From the NCBI GenBank assembly GCA_023159155.1, contig JAJNNX010000031.1, positions 124,001 through 188,000 of the forward strand: a stretch of 64,000 nucleotides of DNA, given 5' to 3'. The notes under the pieces are model-generated. The model did no database searches. It saw nothing but the letters and a program-made list of their open reading frames with translations, and had not been told where the DNA came from. Of the stretch, positions 11,321-25,300 are shown piece after piece (the first letter of the stretch is position 1; each line of letters begins with the position of its first letter). Position numbers and translations under genes: made by a program. The DNA comes from Ustulina deusta (lineage: Eukaryota; Ascomycota; Sordariomycetes; Xylariales; Xylariaceae).

Positions 11321-12553
11321 CCGGACGAGCGAAGTCATTCTAACACCATCCATCCCATCCATCGCGGCATGCCGCGATACTTCGCGAAGGCTCGCTGGGT
11401 ATTCGAGCTTATCCCATCTACACGACACGAGGAATCACGGCCACTCTCTCCCTTCCGTCGATGTTCGGTTTTTTCCCATCGACATCTTGTCATCACCGCA
11501 TTCAGCAATGGCGTTCCGTGAGATCTTTTATACAGACCAAGTACCGGGAATATTTGCATTTGATTTGAGATTCGTCAAATTCCAACTTGCTGCCCGCAAA
11601 TCATACACTCCTATATCACCCGCCCTCTTTAGCCCCCCTAATTTTCACTATTGGGTTGATACCAAACTGCCGACCTCTTATATATATATATATACATATA
11701 TACCCATAGATAGTCATATTGTCTAAGGTGCTGGCTCCAGTCTATTTTTTGAATCCAAGACTAAAGCGAAGGAAGGGATTCCGTTTCTAGGATTAATTGT
11801 GGAGGACGGGAAAGTTGCATTATCCCACCGGGTATCTGGTATACTATATCCCTGCTTCCCGAAAGGGAAGGATGATATTTTTACAATCACGTCGTACCTT
11901 GCCTACTTTCAACATCTCGCACATACGGGAGGTGAGAAAGTGTCGCATCAGGCCTTGACGGGCTTGTGGGATGGGCACGGGCTGTGAACTCGATGGGATA
12001 GATATTGCATTGAGCAGTGCATGGGAAAGGGGCTTTACGGATGACGAGTGCAATGCTTGCCGTCCGTCGGGGGAAACAATAGAATAATGCAATAATACGT
12101 TAAATCACCAGATTCTCTATGCTCCTAATTTCCGTGGCCAAGGTTGGCGGACATTTGTGCGACGACATTATGACTGAAGGCCCAAGGCAAAGTAAAGAGA
12201 TAGCAGTGATGGACGTGCCTTGTGGAGAGTTGGCCGCCACCAGGATCACCAGGCGGATGGTCTGTTCGTGTTGGGTTCGACCGTCGTAACACAGACGTAA
12301 CCGGTGTTGCGGTTCACATGCGCACGAAACCCACATTCGTCCGTCCATGCCGCAGAGCTTCATACGTCTGCTGTTGAAATGGTCTCAGATATAAGCAGCC
12401 AATCGTTGGGGGTGGCGCCGGCTACACGGTCCGGGTTGCACAACAGTTCGTCGCTCCGCCCGGGGTGTTTGTCCGTGTTGCGAGCTGAAACAAGCTCTAG
12501 GGGGGTACTTACTGTAGTTTACCTATTTACAAAGGATGTAGGAACACGGACAT
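11321..12553. other. Spacer between LIM gene and the AT-rich insertion
   Basis: 3' UTR region of the LIM gene plus sequence of normal base composition up to the target-site duplication. A TA-rich microsatellite lies near 11679-11702. Short ORFs here show no recognisable domain. Confidence 0.6.
12549..12553. repeat. Left target-site duplication, GACAT
   Basis: GACAT directly abuts the outer left LTR and is repeated exactly at 34148-34152 abutting the right LTR. A 5 bp duplication is the usual product of LTR-retrotransposon integrase. Confidence 0.85.
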
Positions 12554-12757
12554 TATAATGGGCTGCAATCAGTATATTGTAGCGTGTAGTACGTACTAGC
12601 TACGTATTATACAAAAAAAAATAATCTAAACAAAACCTAGATATGACTTGCTAAAAAAAAAGATTTCTATCCTAACTTTTATAAGCAAAAGTCAAGCTAT
12701 AGTATAAAATAAATAGAACTAAATTATATAATACTAACCTAGTTATATAATATAATA
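12554..12757. repeat. Outer LTR, left copy (204 bp)
   Basis: Aligns without gaps over 204 bp with 33944-34147. It begins TATAAT (probably TG mutated to TA) and ends TAATA where the right copy ends TGTAACA. The left third is spared and the right third is heavily mutated. Confidence 0.85.
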
Positions 12758-12801
12758 ATCCTTTTTTCTGAATTAAGATTATATTTTTGTAATATATAAT
12801 T

Positions 12802-12893
12802 ATTTTTTGTTTTATTTATTAAGTATTTTTTGTTTTATTTATTAAGTATTTTCTATTTTATTTATTAAATATTTTTTGTTTTATTTATTAAAT
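12802..12893. repeat. 23 bp tandem repeat, four copies
   Basis: Four consecutive 23 bp units (starting 12802, 12825, 12848 and 12871) of the form ATTTTTTGTTTTATTTATTA plus three bases, differing by few bases. It lies between the left outer LTR and the nested gypsy element. Confidence 0.85.
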
Positions 12894-12929
12894 CTATTTA
12901 TATTAAATATACTATTTTTAGGGTTTTTT

Positions 12930-13108
12930 TGTTATAAATAGGAAGTTTACGAGGTTAGGTACAATATATAGAAAGATAAGTTGTATATTTAGTAAGGTTG
13001 GCTTATAAAACTAAAGCTTGTAGGAGGAAGATTTTTTATTAAAGTAGGTATAGATATAGTATATATATATAGTAAGTGTGTACCGGTCCTAGTATACCAG
13101 GTATAACA
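12930..13108 (-). repeat. Nested gypsy LTR (3' copy relative to coding strand)
   Basis: Begins TGTTATA and ends TATAACA, a typical TG...CA LTR. Collinear over 179 bp with 19049-19227; nearly all differences are transitions. Shares the block ACCGGTCCTAGTAT with its partner. Confidence 0.85.
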
Positions 13109-16100
13109 ACTATTTTTTTTTTTTTAGTTAGGTTATTTTTAATTTGATATATATAAGTATATAAAATATAAGGTATATAGTATAGGTAGGTAGTATATGT
13201 ATGTATAGATAAGGGGTAATTTAAATATAAGGTTTATGTAGAATTAAGGTAATATATATACGATTAGTATAGTATAATTAATTAAATATTTATAAGTGTA
13301 AATATATAAGTATTTTTATTATATTAGTAATATATAGTATTATTATTATTATTAATATAAATATTTTAATATTTATATAGTATTATTAATTAAGAGTTTT
13401 AGTATATATATAGTATAGTATATATATATATATTATATATTTAAATATATAGTAAATTTTAATACTAGTAATTTAAGTATAGGTTATATATAAATTGCTT
13501 ATAAAGCTAATCTAGTTTTATATAAATATTTTAGCCTAGTTTTTTTTTTTTTTTTTTTAATTGCTGCTATTATTTTAGTTAGTTTTAGCTACTTTTTTAT
13601 TTCGCTGCTATTATTTCTTATTTTTTTTGCACTTTTTTTACTTTTTTTTATTTTATTTTTATGCTAGTATTACTATATTTAACGCTAATTCTATTGCTTT
13701 TTTTTTAAATAATAAGCTTTTTATTATTTGCTATAACTATTATTTTTAGTGTAAAGTTTATTAAGAAGTAATTAATAGCTATAACTATTATAACTATAAG
13801 TATTATATATATAAATAGAATATATGTATTAAAAATAAAGTATATAGGTGTAAGGCTGCTAAAGATCTAGTTTATAAAGCATATACGTACTAATGCTGTT
13901 TTGGTAGTATTTATAACGGGGCTTAGCCCAATTTTAGCTAGCTTATCTAGGTTATTTATATAATAGAAAAAGCGGAGGTTTTTTTTTGTAATAAATATTA
14001 AAAAAGCAAAAAGATATATAAACTAGTAAATATAATTATATTTGTTTTATATTAATATTTTTGCTAACTTAAATATATTATATAATTAGGTTTTAGGTTT
14101 AATATTTTTTAATATAGTTTATATAAATAAATTGCTAGACTAGTTTTGTTAGTTTTTTAATTTTAAATTAGATAAAAATAGCTATAAAGTTATAAATAAA
14201 ATAAGTTTAAGTATTTAATAAGCGTTCCTAAAGTTTTATTAATAATTTATTAATATTTAATTTTGTTTGCTAAAAATATTTTATTGTTTTATAGCAACTT
14301 ATTATTTTTAGTTTAGAATTACTAATATTTTAAGCAATTTAAAAATAAATAGTTTTATTTTTGTTTTGTAGTATATTTATTAGTTATTTATATAAGTTTA
14401 GGATATTTGTGCTATATATACTTAAATAATAGTGTAATAAAAAAACATACAGCTTTAAATAGTAGTATGTATTTTTTTTAATACTATAAGTACTTTTATT
14501 TATTTTTAGTTCGTAAGGTTATCTAATATAATTAAATGCTAGTTTAATGCTAGGCATATTTTTATAAAAATATTATATATTTTTAATTTAAAAATTATAG
14601 TTATATATTATAAATATTAGCTATTTATTATTTTATATTAAAAATATAAAAAATAGTAATAGGCGTTACTAATTAAATTATTTGGATTACTAGATTAGCT
14701 AATATAGTTAATATAAATATTACTTATTTTAATAAAATCTAATTTTAAAAATAGTTTATATATAGCTTAATAATAAAGCGTAGATCAAATATTTAAAATA
14801 ATTAGTTTAATTTTAACTATATAAATATTTATAGGTTTATTTTTATTAATTTGCTAGAGTTTTAAGCTAATATAATTATAAAAGTAGTAAGTTCTTAAAT
14901 AATAAGGCAAAATACCCTTAAATAAAAATAGAATTAATTAATTTTTTTTTATAACTAGTTTAGGCATAAATTATTAGGTTAAAAGTTTTTTTTTTTTTAG
15001 TAATTTTGCTATTGTTTAAAAGTTTATATTGCTTTAAGTGCTATAATATTAGTAGCTAATACTTATTAGTTATATTTAGTTAGCTAGCTTTTTTATTTAA
15101 CTTTATAATATAATTTATAATTATATATTTATTTTGTTATTATATCTTTAATTTTTTATTTATTTAAATTATTTATAAAGTTTAATATAAATAAATTATA
15201 TATAGTATTAACTTTTTAAAGTTTAAATAGTTAAATAAAAAAAACATTATAAAAGCAAGTATATTATACTAAAAATATAAAGTAATATGCTTGCGATCTA
15301 ATATAGCTAAAGATCTAAAATAAGCTAATAAACTTAAGTGTAAATTTAAAATATTTAAAACTTAAGTTTTTTATAAATAATATTATTATATTTTTAATTT
15401 TATAAGTTATAAGTTTATATTTAATATTATAGTATTTCTAATGCTTTTTGACTGCAATTTGCTACTAATTTTTTAAGTTATTCCTAATAGTTTATAATTT
15501 TTATAATTGTTTTTGTATTACTAATACCCCTTTTAAAGTAAAGTTATTTTTAATAAATAGTCTGAACTCTAGTATATAGCTATATAGGGCTTTAAAAAAT
15601 AACTTATTAGTTATATTATTAATAATTAAATTAATTATAAAATATGTTTAAAAAAGTAGTTATAACTAATTAGTTTATTTATTATTAATAAAGCATTTAA
15701 AATAGTTTTTAATTATTTAATTTATATATTTTATTTGCCTATTAGTTCTAGGGTAAAACGTAACCAAATATCTTTTTTTAATTTTAAAATAATAATATAA
15801 GTCTAACTAGAAATAATTAGTAAAAAAAGAGCTATAGTTTAATATAATATTTATAAAACTTTTATAAATATATTTAATTTTTTAATAAAATAAAGTAATA
15901 AATTATATTAAAATTATTTTAGTATTAATAAAAAATAAATATATTAATTTAGTAAATTTATTAATAATTACTAAAATATAATTAATTTAGTAGTTTTTAT
16001 AAAAAATTAAAAATAGTCTAACTATAAAATTTATAAATAGTTTTTATATAGGAGCTAAAAATATAAATAAAATATTAAGTTTGCTATATTTTTAGTAATA

Positions 16101-16849
16101 TTTTATTTTTAATCTAAAGCATATTATATAACTACTTATATAATTATTAATATTTACTTTTATTTTTAGCTAAAAAAACTTATATTATAATAGTTTAAAC
16201 GTATGTTTTTATTTAAAATGTTTTACTAATAAATTATTATAATATAATTTAATAAGCTAAAAATAAATAAATTTTTTAAAAAAAATATAAACTTTATTTT
16301 TATAGTATAAAAAAGATTTTTTAATTATTTATTAAAAGTTTGTAAGTTTTTTAGTATTAATATATTTTTTAATTAATTTATATTTAGGGTTTTTTTATTA
16401 AATATTTTAGATTATATTTTATAAATTTTATAATATATTTAAATTTTAAAAGTTTTTATTACTTATAGCTATTTATATCTATATATATATAATTGCTTAT
16501 ATAAGAATAGTTTTTTTTTAGGGGGTTAGGCAGCATATACTTTGCTTATTAATACTTTTAGGTACTTATTAAAAATCTTGGTTTGTACTACTGCAATTTT
16601 TTTTTTTAGTATTAGAAAAAAATTAGTATTTTAGGGCGAATTACTTATATAATTAAGTTAGCGCAATAAAAAATTAGCTCTGTTTTGCTTGCTTTGTTTA
16701 TATTTAATAATAAAATTAAAAAAAGCTAAATATATATACTAATAAGCTTGCTTTTTATTTAGCTTTAGAGTTTTTATAAATATTTAAAAATTGCTATAAT
16801 TAGTTAATATTTTGACTAGTAATTTGTTTTTTTAAAAATAATACTGCTA

Positions 16850-17090
16850 ATATTTAAAATATTTTATAATTACAAATATTTCTTAATTTAAAGTCCTATA
16901 GTTCGATTTTATATTAGTAAACTTGCAAAAATAAAACGTAATAGGACGCCATCTACTTTGACTATCTTTTTAGGAGAGGTTCCCTGCTAGCGCTGCTTTA
17001 AAAGAATTGGTTTCTATTAATATTTGCTTTTTAGGGTTGAAATGTGTGAGGAGAATGGCCTTTCCGAATAGGTCCTGGAGCTTTTTCTAG
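16850..17090 (-). pseudogene. Ty3/gypsy pol relic (RT/RNase H-like region)
   Basis: Reading the minus strand gives LQDLFGKAILLTHFNPKKQ, then ILIETN, then, after a stop, KDSQSRWRPITFYFCKFT and SNYRTLN-stop-EIF. These match in order the RNase H-like part of Ty3/gypsy polyproteins: P-x-L-x-HFDP, the ETDAS segment, W-x-P-x-AFYSRKFT, and NYGTPD-x-E. D to N and Q to stop are the changes expected from G-to-A and C-to-T mutation. This island keeps more G and C than its surroundings. Confidence 0.8.
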
Positions 17091-19048
17091 TTTGTTATAT
17101 AAAGCAAAAGTATAACTAATACAATTATATTCAGCGCAAGAATCTAAATTAACAAATATTTTTAATAGGGGTTTCTTTAAGCTAGTAAAATAAATATTGT
17201 ATAAAGTATAAAATTAACACAAAACAAATATAAAAAGCCACGGTTTCGGCTTAGGCTTTATAGCTAAAACTAAAACTACTTTTTATTTTTTTAATTATTA
17301 TTTAAATATTTATTAAAATATGCTAAAAAATTATATAAATAATTTTGGTCTAAATAATAATTGTTTTTTTATAAATAGTAGGATATATTAAAGTTTTTTT
17401 GTTTTTAATTTAACTAAATTTTTTAAATCTAATGTTTTTGATTTTTTAGTAAGTATTACTAGTTAGGTTTTTTATAGTTATAACTAATATAATTTATTTT
17501 TTTATAATTAAAGCAGAAAAAGTTTTAAATATTATTATTTTGCTTTAAGCAATTATTAAAGTTATTTTATAGCTATTTTTAGAATATATTAGGGGTATAT
17601 TAGCTAGAGTATTTAAAAAGTAATAACTTTTTAAGTATATAATTATTAAAGGGTTACTAATTTAGATAAAGTTGTTTTAGTTAGTTATAGTACTAATAAT
17701 TATTTTAGCTTTAAACTATATTATAGTACTTTTAGCTTTAGCAAAAATAATCTTTATTATTAAAATATTTTTGTTTAAAAAAGCTTTAGTATTATTACTA
17801 ATTTTAAAGTTTATTAATATTAGTTCGGTTAATATTTAAATATAAAAGTTTTTATTAAAGCTTTATAGCTTTAAAAGCAAAAATTATTAATTTTTAATAA
17901 TGTTATATTATATTTATTATTGCTAATTTTTTTTAAAATAATAGATTATTAAAATTTATAATTTTTTGTTAGAACAAATTAGTTAGTTTTTAATAGTATA
18001 ATATAGCTTTTTTATTATTGCTTTATTGTTTTTTTTTAGATTTTAATTTAAAACAAATATTAATTAAATATTTTAAAGTTTTAATTAGTTTATTATTAAG
18101 CTTTTTTTAATTGTTAGCTAATGTTTATAATAAAGAAAATTAATTAGTAAATTAAAGTTTTAATTTAATTAATAAAAGTTTTTTAATTAGATTTATAAAA
18201 AAAATAATTTTAGTACGTTTTTTTTTAAAAAAGATTTAATACTAGTTTTTATAATTTTGGTTTATTTTGTTAATTATATAAATAATTTAAGTTTAAGCTT
18301 ATTAGAACTTTTTTTATGAACTTTTAAATATAGATTTTAGTTTTTTAATTTATTTAATTTATTAGTTATAAATAAATTATATAGTAAATAAAAAATATTC
18401 AAATTTTAAAAAATAATTAAAATTAATGTTTAATTTTTTATTATTATTATAGCATTTATAATAATAAGGTAATTAATAGTTAGAACTGCTTAGATCTAAC
18501 TTATTAAATAATAATAAAAAATAAAAAAATAAATAATAAGCTAGAATTAAAAAAGTTATATTATTTTTAGTGCTAATTTTTATATTTTAAATAAAAAATA
18601 TAAAAAAAATATAAAAAATTAAAAAATTTAAAGTTTTTTAGATTTTTAGTTTTTTTTTAATACTTATATTTTTTAGGTTTTTGTTTTAATATTAATTTAT
18701 ATATATTTATAGGTTAAGATTTTTTTAATTTAAAAACGGGTTATTTTTGTTTTTTTAGCTATTTATTTATTTTTTTAAGTTCTGTTTTAAGTTAAATGTT
18801 TTATTATAATAAAAATTAGTTAGTATTTTTAAATTATAAAATATTATTATTATTTTAGTAACTAAGTATTAAATTATTACTAAGCTTTAATTTTTGATTT
18901 TTATCCGGAAAAAAATCAGTATAGCTTTGTTAGCTATTTATAGCTAATTTATTTTTTTTAAGAAATATTAATCTAGTTAATAGTCCGGGTTTTTTAGGAG
19001 CTATTATATAAATATATTATAAATAACTTTAAAAAAAAGCTTTAAAAT

Positions 19049-19227
19049 TATTATAAATAAGAAGTTTATAAGGTTAAATATAATATATAAAAAGATAAAT
19101 TATATATTTAGTAAAGTTAGCTTATAAAACTAAAGCTTATAAAAAGAAGATTTTTTATTAAAATAAGTGCAGATATAGTATATATATATAGTAAGTATGC
19201 ACCGGTCCTAGTATGCTAGGGATGACA
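19049..19227 (-). repeat. Nested gypsy LTR (5' copy relative to coding strand)
   Basis: Partner of 12930-13108. Its start is TATTATA where the partner has TGTTATA, and its end GATGACA is less mutated. It is followed by TTTTT, the putative target duplication. Confidence 0.85.
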
Positions 19228-21749
19228 TTTTTATTTTATTATTTAAATTATAGCTAATAATATTGTTTGTTATATTAAAGTAGCTATTAATTATAATTAT
19301 TACGTTTTTATTAATAAAAGCTATATTATACTAAACTATATTTTTATTAATAATTGTAAGTCTAAATTAAATAATAAAAATTTAAGTATTAAATATTAGA
19401 ACTTTGTTTTATATTATATAGATTATTTTATAATATATTATATAAAAAATATATTTAATAATTTTAATATGTTTAGCAACTAATTCTTATTTATTAGTAT
19501 TTATATTGAACTAATATGTTGTGTTTTAGGTAGGGTTAATAAAAATAATGTATTGCTATATTTTATAAAAAAATACGTGTTAGCTATTAAATAAAAAAAT
19601 AATAAGCTGTCTTTTTATATTTATTTATTATTAAATAATATAAGTAGCGATTTTTTAAGCTATAAATAAGAATTTTTTTAATAAAAAGTTTGCTATAGTA
19701 ATCTTAGGTATATAGGTTTTATATTTGGTTATATTAAGCATTAGTATAAAATTTTAATTAATATAACTAGGCTAAAGCTTTATAATTAGAGTTTTAATAT
19801 ATTTAAATTTATTTTTTTTAGTTTGCTGCTTGTTCTTATAAATTTTTGCTTTTTTTTTAAAAAGTATTGCTTTAAAATATGCAGTATTTTTGTTAAGTTT
19901 AGCTTAGTTAATAGTGTTTATAAGTATTTTTTTATATAGGGCAGCATTATTAAGCTAGCTTTTAAACTTATTAATAGTTTTATATTTTTTAATCTAGCAG
20001 AAATAAGACATAAATATATATATATATATTCTTTTTTAATATATTTAGGCTAGCTAGTAAGTTTAGCAGTTATAATAGTATTAACTATAGTTTTAAAAAA
20101 ATAAATAATAAAACGTAAGTAATATTAAATATAATATTTATTATTATAGTTAATATAAATTAATTTATTATAGTTAGGCTAGAACTTATAGTAAGTTCAG
20201 TAATAAAGTTTATATTCTAATTTTTATATATTTTTAAAAAAAAATATAATAATAGTATAGTTTAAATAATAGTTTTTATAATATATTAACTATTTATTAC
20301 TAGGGTTAGCGTAGCTAAATCTAGCTTATATAATAGTATTACTAATAATAAACTAGCTATAATAAGCTTATAATATTATAATTAAGCTAAGATTTTATTA
20401 TTTAATAAATCTAGGCTGCTTAGTATATACTAAATTAATAATAATAATATTATATTTATTGTTTTATATACTTTAAGTAATATATATAGTAATTATTTTA
20501 AAAATAATCTTAGTAATTATAAGTATAAATAGCTTTTTATTAATTTTATTAATTTAAGTATTATAAAAAGTAATAATACTAATATTTAAGCGTTACTTGT
20601 TAAGCTAGTATAGATTGGCTTTAAAAATTAAAACAATAAAATTATAAATATATTTAGTATTAGCCCGATTAATAAAGCTATTTTTGTTAATAAGTTTATT
20701 ATTGTCTTTTTTAATATTTAAAAAAAAGGCCGATTTATTAGCAGCTTTATAAATAATATTTTTAGTAAACGTTTAAAATTAAATAATTGTTAGATTATTA
20801 TAGTTATAAGGATTTTTAAACATAAAACTATTATAAAACTTTATAAATATAAACTATAAAATGTTGCTTTTAGTATAGTAGTTAATTTTAAAACAGTAGG
20901 GGTAGATAGCGCTTAATTATTTTATATAAATATTTATTAGAAGTTTAAGCTATAATATAAATAAGTTAAAAAAATAAGTAGGTTAATCTGGCTTGTTATA
21001 ATAGCTACTTATTAAAAAAAAAAGCAAGTAAATTTGCTTGCTATTTTTAGCAAAGATACGGACTACTATATTAATTTATATAAAGGTAATAAATATATTA
21101 GCTTTAGTTATTTTTTGTTTTTTATTAATAATTAAAACTTATATGTTAAGAATAGAACTAATAATAAATAAAATAAAAGAAATATAAATAATAATATTAG
21201 CTTTTTTATATATATGTTTAATAAGTTGTTTATAAAGTTATTTATATATATATATATATATTTTTTTTTTTTTTAAAAGTTGGAATTAAGCTTGCGGATT
21301 TTAAAATTAGAAAAAATACGCTAAATAAAAAAGTTTATTTTTTGTTATATTATATACTTATTTATAACTAATTTAATTAATTTAGGGCTTTTTTAAATAG
21401 TAGCTTTTTTGTTTTTTATATTAATAATATTTTATGTAAGCTATATAAAAAAGCGTTCGGGCTTAAATAGGTTTGTAAAATCTTTAAGCGTATATTTTTT
21501 ATTTGCTTTATAAAATATATGCTTTATTGCAGTAGTAATAATTATAGCTTAAATAATTTTAAGTTTAGTATTTAAATTATATTTTGTTTAGTTCTAGTAA
21601 ATAATATGTGCTATATTGTTTAATTAATAATTATTATTGCTAATAATAATAATTTAAATATATTAAAAAATAGATTGACCGTATATAAATAAAATATTTA
21701 TAAGTTATATTATAAATATTATTTATTTAGTATAAAAGTTAATAATAGC

Positions 21750-22318
21750 TTGTTTAATAATAGTATTAGAATATATAACTTTTATATTAGCGTTGTTCTA
21801 ACTAGTTTATATATTAATATATATAGTAGCATTGTTCTAACTAGAAATTTAGGTAGTGCTTATATTTTAAATAATAGTTTAAGTAGTATTGTTATTACTT
21901 ATAAAACTATTACTTTAGTTGCTATTATTAGATAACTATATTAGTATTTTTATATTTTAAATAGTAGCTTGAGCAATATTATTATTAGCGTTATTATTGT
22001 TTATAAAGCTATTATTTTAGTTGCTATTATTAAAAAGCTATATTAGTACTTTTATAATATTTAATGCTATATTTAATACTGGGTTCTAAATAAGAAGTTT
22101 TTAAAAAAAAACTATAATAGAAGTTTTGCTGCCCTTAGGATATTTGTATATAAATTTAATACTAAAAAGGTATTTTTTAATATTATATATAATAATTTTA
22201 TATTGTTTGTTATTAAGTTTGGTATAAGTAGTAAAAAGGCAATCAGATTGTTTTTTAGTAATATTATAGGGTTAATAATAAATAACTATTTTATATTAAA
22301 TAGTAGTTCGGAGTAATA
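21750..22318 (+). pseudogene. RIP-broken plus-strand reading frame, unknown protein
   Basis: One frame runs from 21750 through 22318, interrupted only by TAA and TAG codons (first at the codon ending 21935, the rest before 22083), the changes expected from CAA and CAG. The last 78 codons, from 22083, are uninterrupted. An internal imperfect duplication is visible: the stretch around 21869-21957 resembles 21958-22052, each ending in a Val/Ala/Ile-rich motif. The same frame continues with scattered stops past 22900. I do not recognise the protein; a gag-like or other element-encoded protein is possible. Confidence 0.45.
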
Positions 22319-25300
22319 ATAAGTTTAATTATTAAGCTTTATTTTTATTAATTTTTTATTAATTTTTTTAAAGTATAAAAGTTATAGGATTTATAAAAAA
22401 AAAGGCAATTATAGTTATTTTATAAAGTAGGGCTATAAAATAGCAGTATTTGTTTGTTAGCAAACTTGAAATATAATTTATAAAATAAGCTATAGTAGAA
22501 AAGATTTTAAAGTTGTAATAGTAAATATATTTTTGATTAAAATCTATAGCTTAAAAATAAAAAAATAAAAAATAGTTATTACTGTTTTTATTAATAGTTG
22601 TATTAATAATAGCTTTTATTTTTGCTTTTGTAGTATTTTTATAAATTGTAGTATTAAAAATGACTAAAATATTAGGGTATAATATAGCTTTTGTAACTTA
22701 AGCAAAATATTTTTTGCTACTAAGCTATTTAGAAATATTAAGATCGGAAATTTTAAATAGAACAGGTTTTCTTAAACTTTAAGCAATTTTTTAAAAAAGA
22801 TATAAAAAAACAAAAATAATAAAAGTAACTAGTGCAATATTGTTTTATTTTTTGTTTAGTTAATAATAAATAGCTATATATTAAAGTATATATTTAATTA
22901 TTTTGGTAAAAATAATAAATAGTTTAAAATGCTACTATTATATAATTATGTTTTTAATATGTTGTTTGTGTTTGTTTTGTAGTTTTTAGTATTAAAAAAA
23001 AAACTATAGCGTTAAGTTTTTAAGCTATTTATTATAAGCTTTTTTAAAACTTTTTAAAATAGTTACTAAAATAGATTTAAAGTATTGTTTTATATAACTA
23101 AGTGTATAGGATTGTTTGTTTTTATTAATATTGTAAGCTATAGTATAAGCTTTTAAAATCTTTTTAATAATTATATTAATAGCTTTAGTTTTGTTAACTT
23201 TAGTTTTAAATAAATTATAAAGCTTATAAAGTATATTTATAAATTTAATTTTATAAAGATTATTAGGCTAAAAAGCATTAGTTAAACAATAGAAATATAA
23301 TAAAAAAAAAAGCTAAGTAATAAAATAGTTATAATTTGTTATATTATAAAAAAGTATTGCTAAAGTAAGTATAAGCTATTATAAAATAAGCTTTAAAAAG
23401 CTGTTCTAATAATAATATTTATAAGTAATAGTATAAAATAAAAAAATTAATTTTTTTTATAAAGTTATAAATATTTAAGGATGCTTTTAATATTTAAAAG
23501 TAGTATTTTTATAAAAAATAAGTTTATTAAATATACTAAACTTGCTATTTTTAGTATTTTATATAAGTAGCTTATATAGGAATATATCTTACTTTTTATA
23601 GTTTTTTGCAAAAATACCAATTATTTTTTTGTTTTTTTTATTATAGTATAAAATATTGATTTTAAATTTGTGTAGTAAGTTTGAGTTTGCTATAAGTTTG
23701 CTAAAAAAGTTAAGTTGTTAAGTAAAGTTATTAAAAAACGTATTAGTAAGCTAAGCTATATAGTCTAAGCATAATATATAATAAATATTGTTTATAGTAG
23801 CTAAAGTATTTATTATAAACTTAATAAGTAATATATTATATTTTAAGGTTTTTAATAAGTTTTTATAGCTTTGCTTTACTAGCTAATTATATACTAAGCT
23901 TTTGTTTATTTTAGTAATAATAAGCTTTTAAATAAAAGCTGTATAAAAAAAATAAATATTTATAAATATTTTATATATTTTTATAAACTTTATTTAATAT
24001 TTATAATAAATATAAATATTTTATATTTTAAATTAGGCGTTATTAACCTTAATTATATTATAATAAACTAGTATATAACTTAATTTAAAAAATAATATAT
24101 AGTTAAAATAATAAAAAAGTATAAGCTAAAGGTTTATTTATTTGAGTTTTTTTTAGTTTATTTTATTTTTTAAAATACTATAAGTTATAAAATATACTAT
24201 AGTAGCTAAAATATATTTGTTTTTATATTTATTATATTTATTAATATAAAGTATTTATTAAAATTATTTTATAAAATTTATATTATTATTTAGTATAGGT
24301 ATAATACTTAAAGTAAGGTTAATAGCTTTAATAAATAGCGTATTGTTATATAAAATAGATTATTATAAAGGCTTTGGATTGTTTAGAGCATTTATAAGCA
24401 AAATAAAAAAGTAAAAATATTTAGAGCAAAAATAATTATTTTTTATATAGCAAATAATATAAATAATACTTTTTATAAGTTTATATTAAGATTTATAATA
24501 GCTAAAATAATTATAATAAAAATAAAAACTATTATTATAGTAATTAAAGCAAATTATATAATTGTATTTTATACTGCTATATTTATTATATAAGAAATTC
24601 TAATATACTGGATTAATATAGATTTATTTAAAAATATTATTATTAAGAGTTAGTTAAACAAATATATTATTATATATAAATTAAGTATAATATACTTTAT
24701 TAATATTAATATAAATAAAGATATGTTTAAATAACTTGTATTTATTATATTAAGTTTTTTAATATTTAAGCAATTTAGAAATAGTTTTTTAGTTATTTAA
24801 AATAGAAATTTTAGTTATAATAGTATTAAAAGTAATAGCGTTAATCTTGTTAAAGTTGGAAAAAAGTTAGCAGGTTTTGTTTTTTTATAAAAAAAAAAAA
24901 ATATAGGCTATTTAGCAGAGTAATTAGTATATTTATATTTATTTTAAATGTAATCTAATATATATAAAACTTGTTATTAGGTTTAATATTAAAATAAATA
25001 GCTAAAATAATCTAATATATTGCTTTATTATTAAAAAAGTAGTAGTTAGGTTTAATAAAATAAATTATATATATATTATTAATAAGAAATATAATAATTT
25101 ATAACTATTAATAAGTAGGTATATCTAGTGGAATAAGCTAAATAGTTAGGTTATATATAATATAATTATATATTAAAAAAGTAGTACTAAAATTGTTTAT
25201 TTTAATAATATTTAGGGCAAATTTAAAGAGGGATATTATAAATATATAATTTATAATATTATAAAAGCTATAGATATATAGTAAATAAAAAGTATAAAAA

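Larger units (their letters stand above)
12930..19227 (-). mobile_element. Nested Ty3/gypsy LTR retrotransposon, RIP-inactivated
   Basis: Complete element of 6,298 bp with 179 bp LTRs (12930-13108 and 19049-19227) and TTTTT on both sides, consistent with a 5 bp target duplication though low in complexity. Minus-strand coding is shown by the RNase H-region relic at 16850-17090. Seen from the minus strand, a run of A bases just before the 12930-13108 LTR fits a polypurine tract, so that copy is the 3' LTR. The interior is dense with stops from C-to-T change; no ORF survives. It must be younger than the outer element that it interrupts. Confidence 0.85.

Noticed and set aside
12578..12582. TG at 12578 as the start of the outer LTR
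   Set aside because: Similarity between the two copies extends 24 bp further left, and only the 12554 start places GACAT against both ends.
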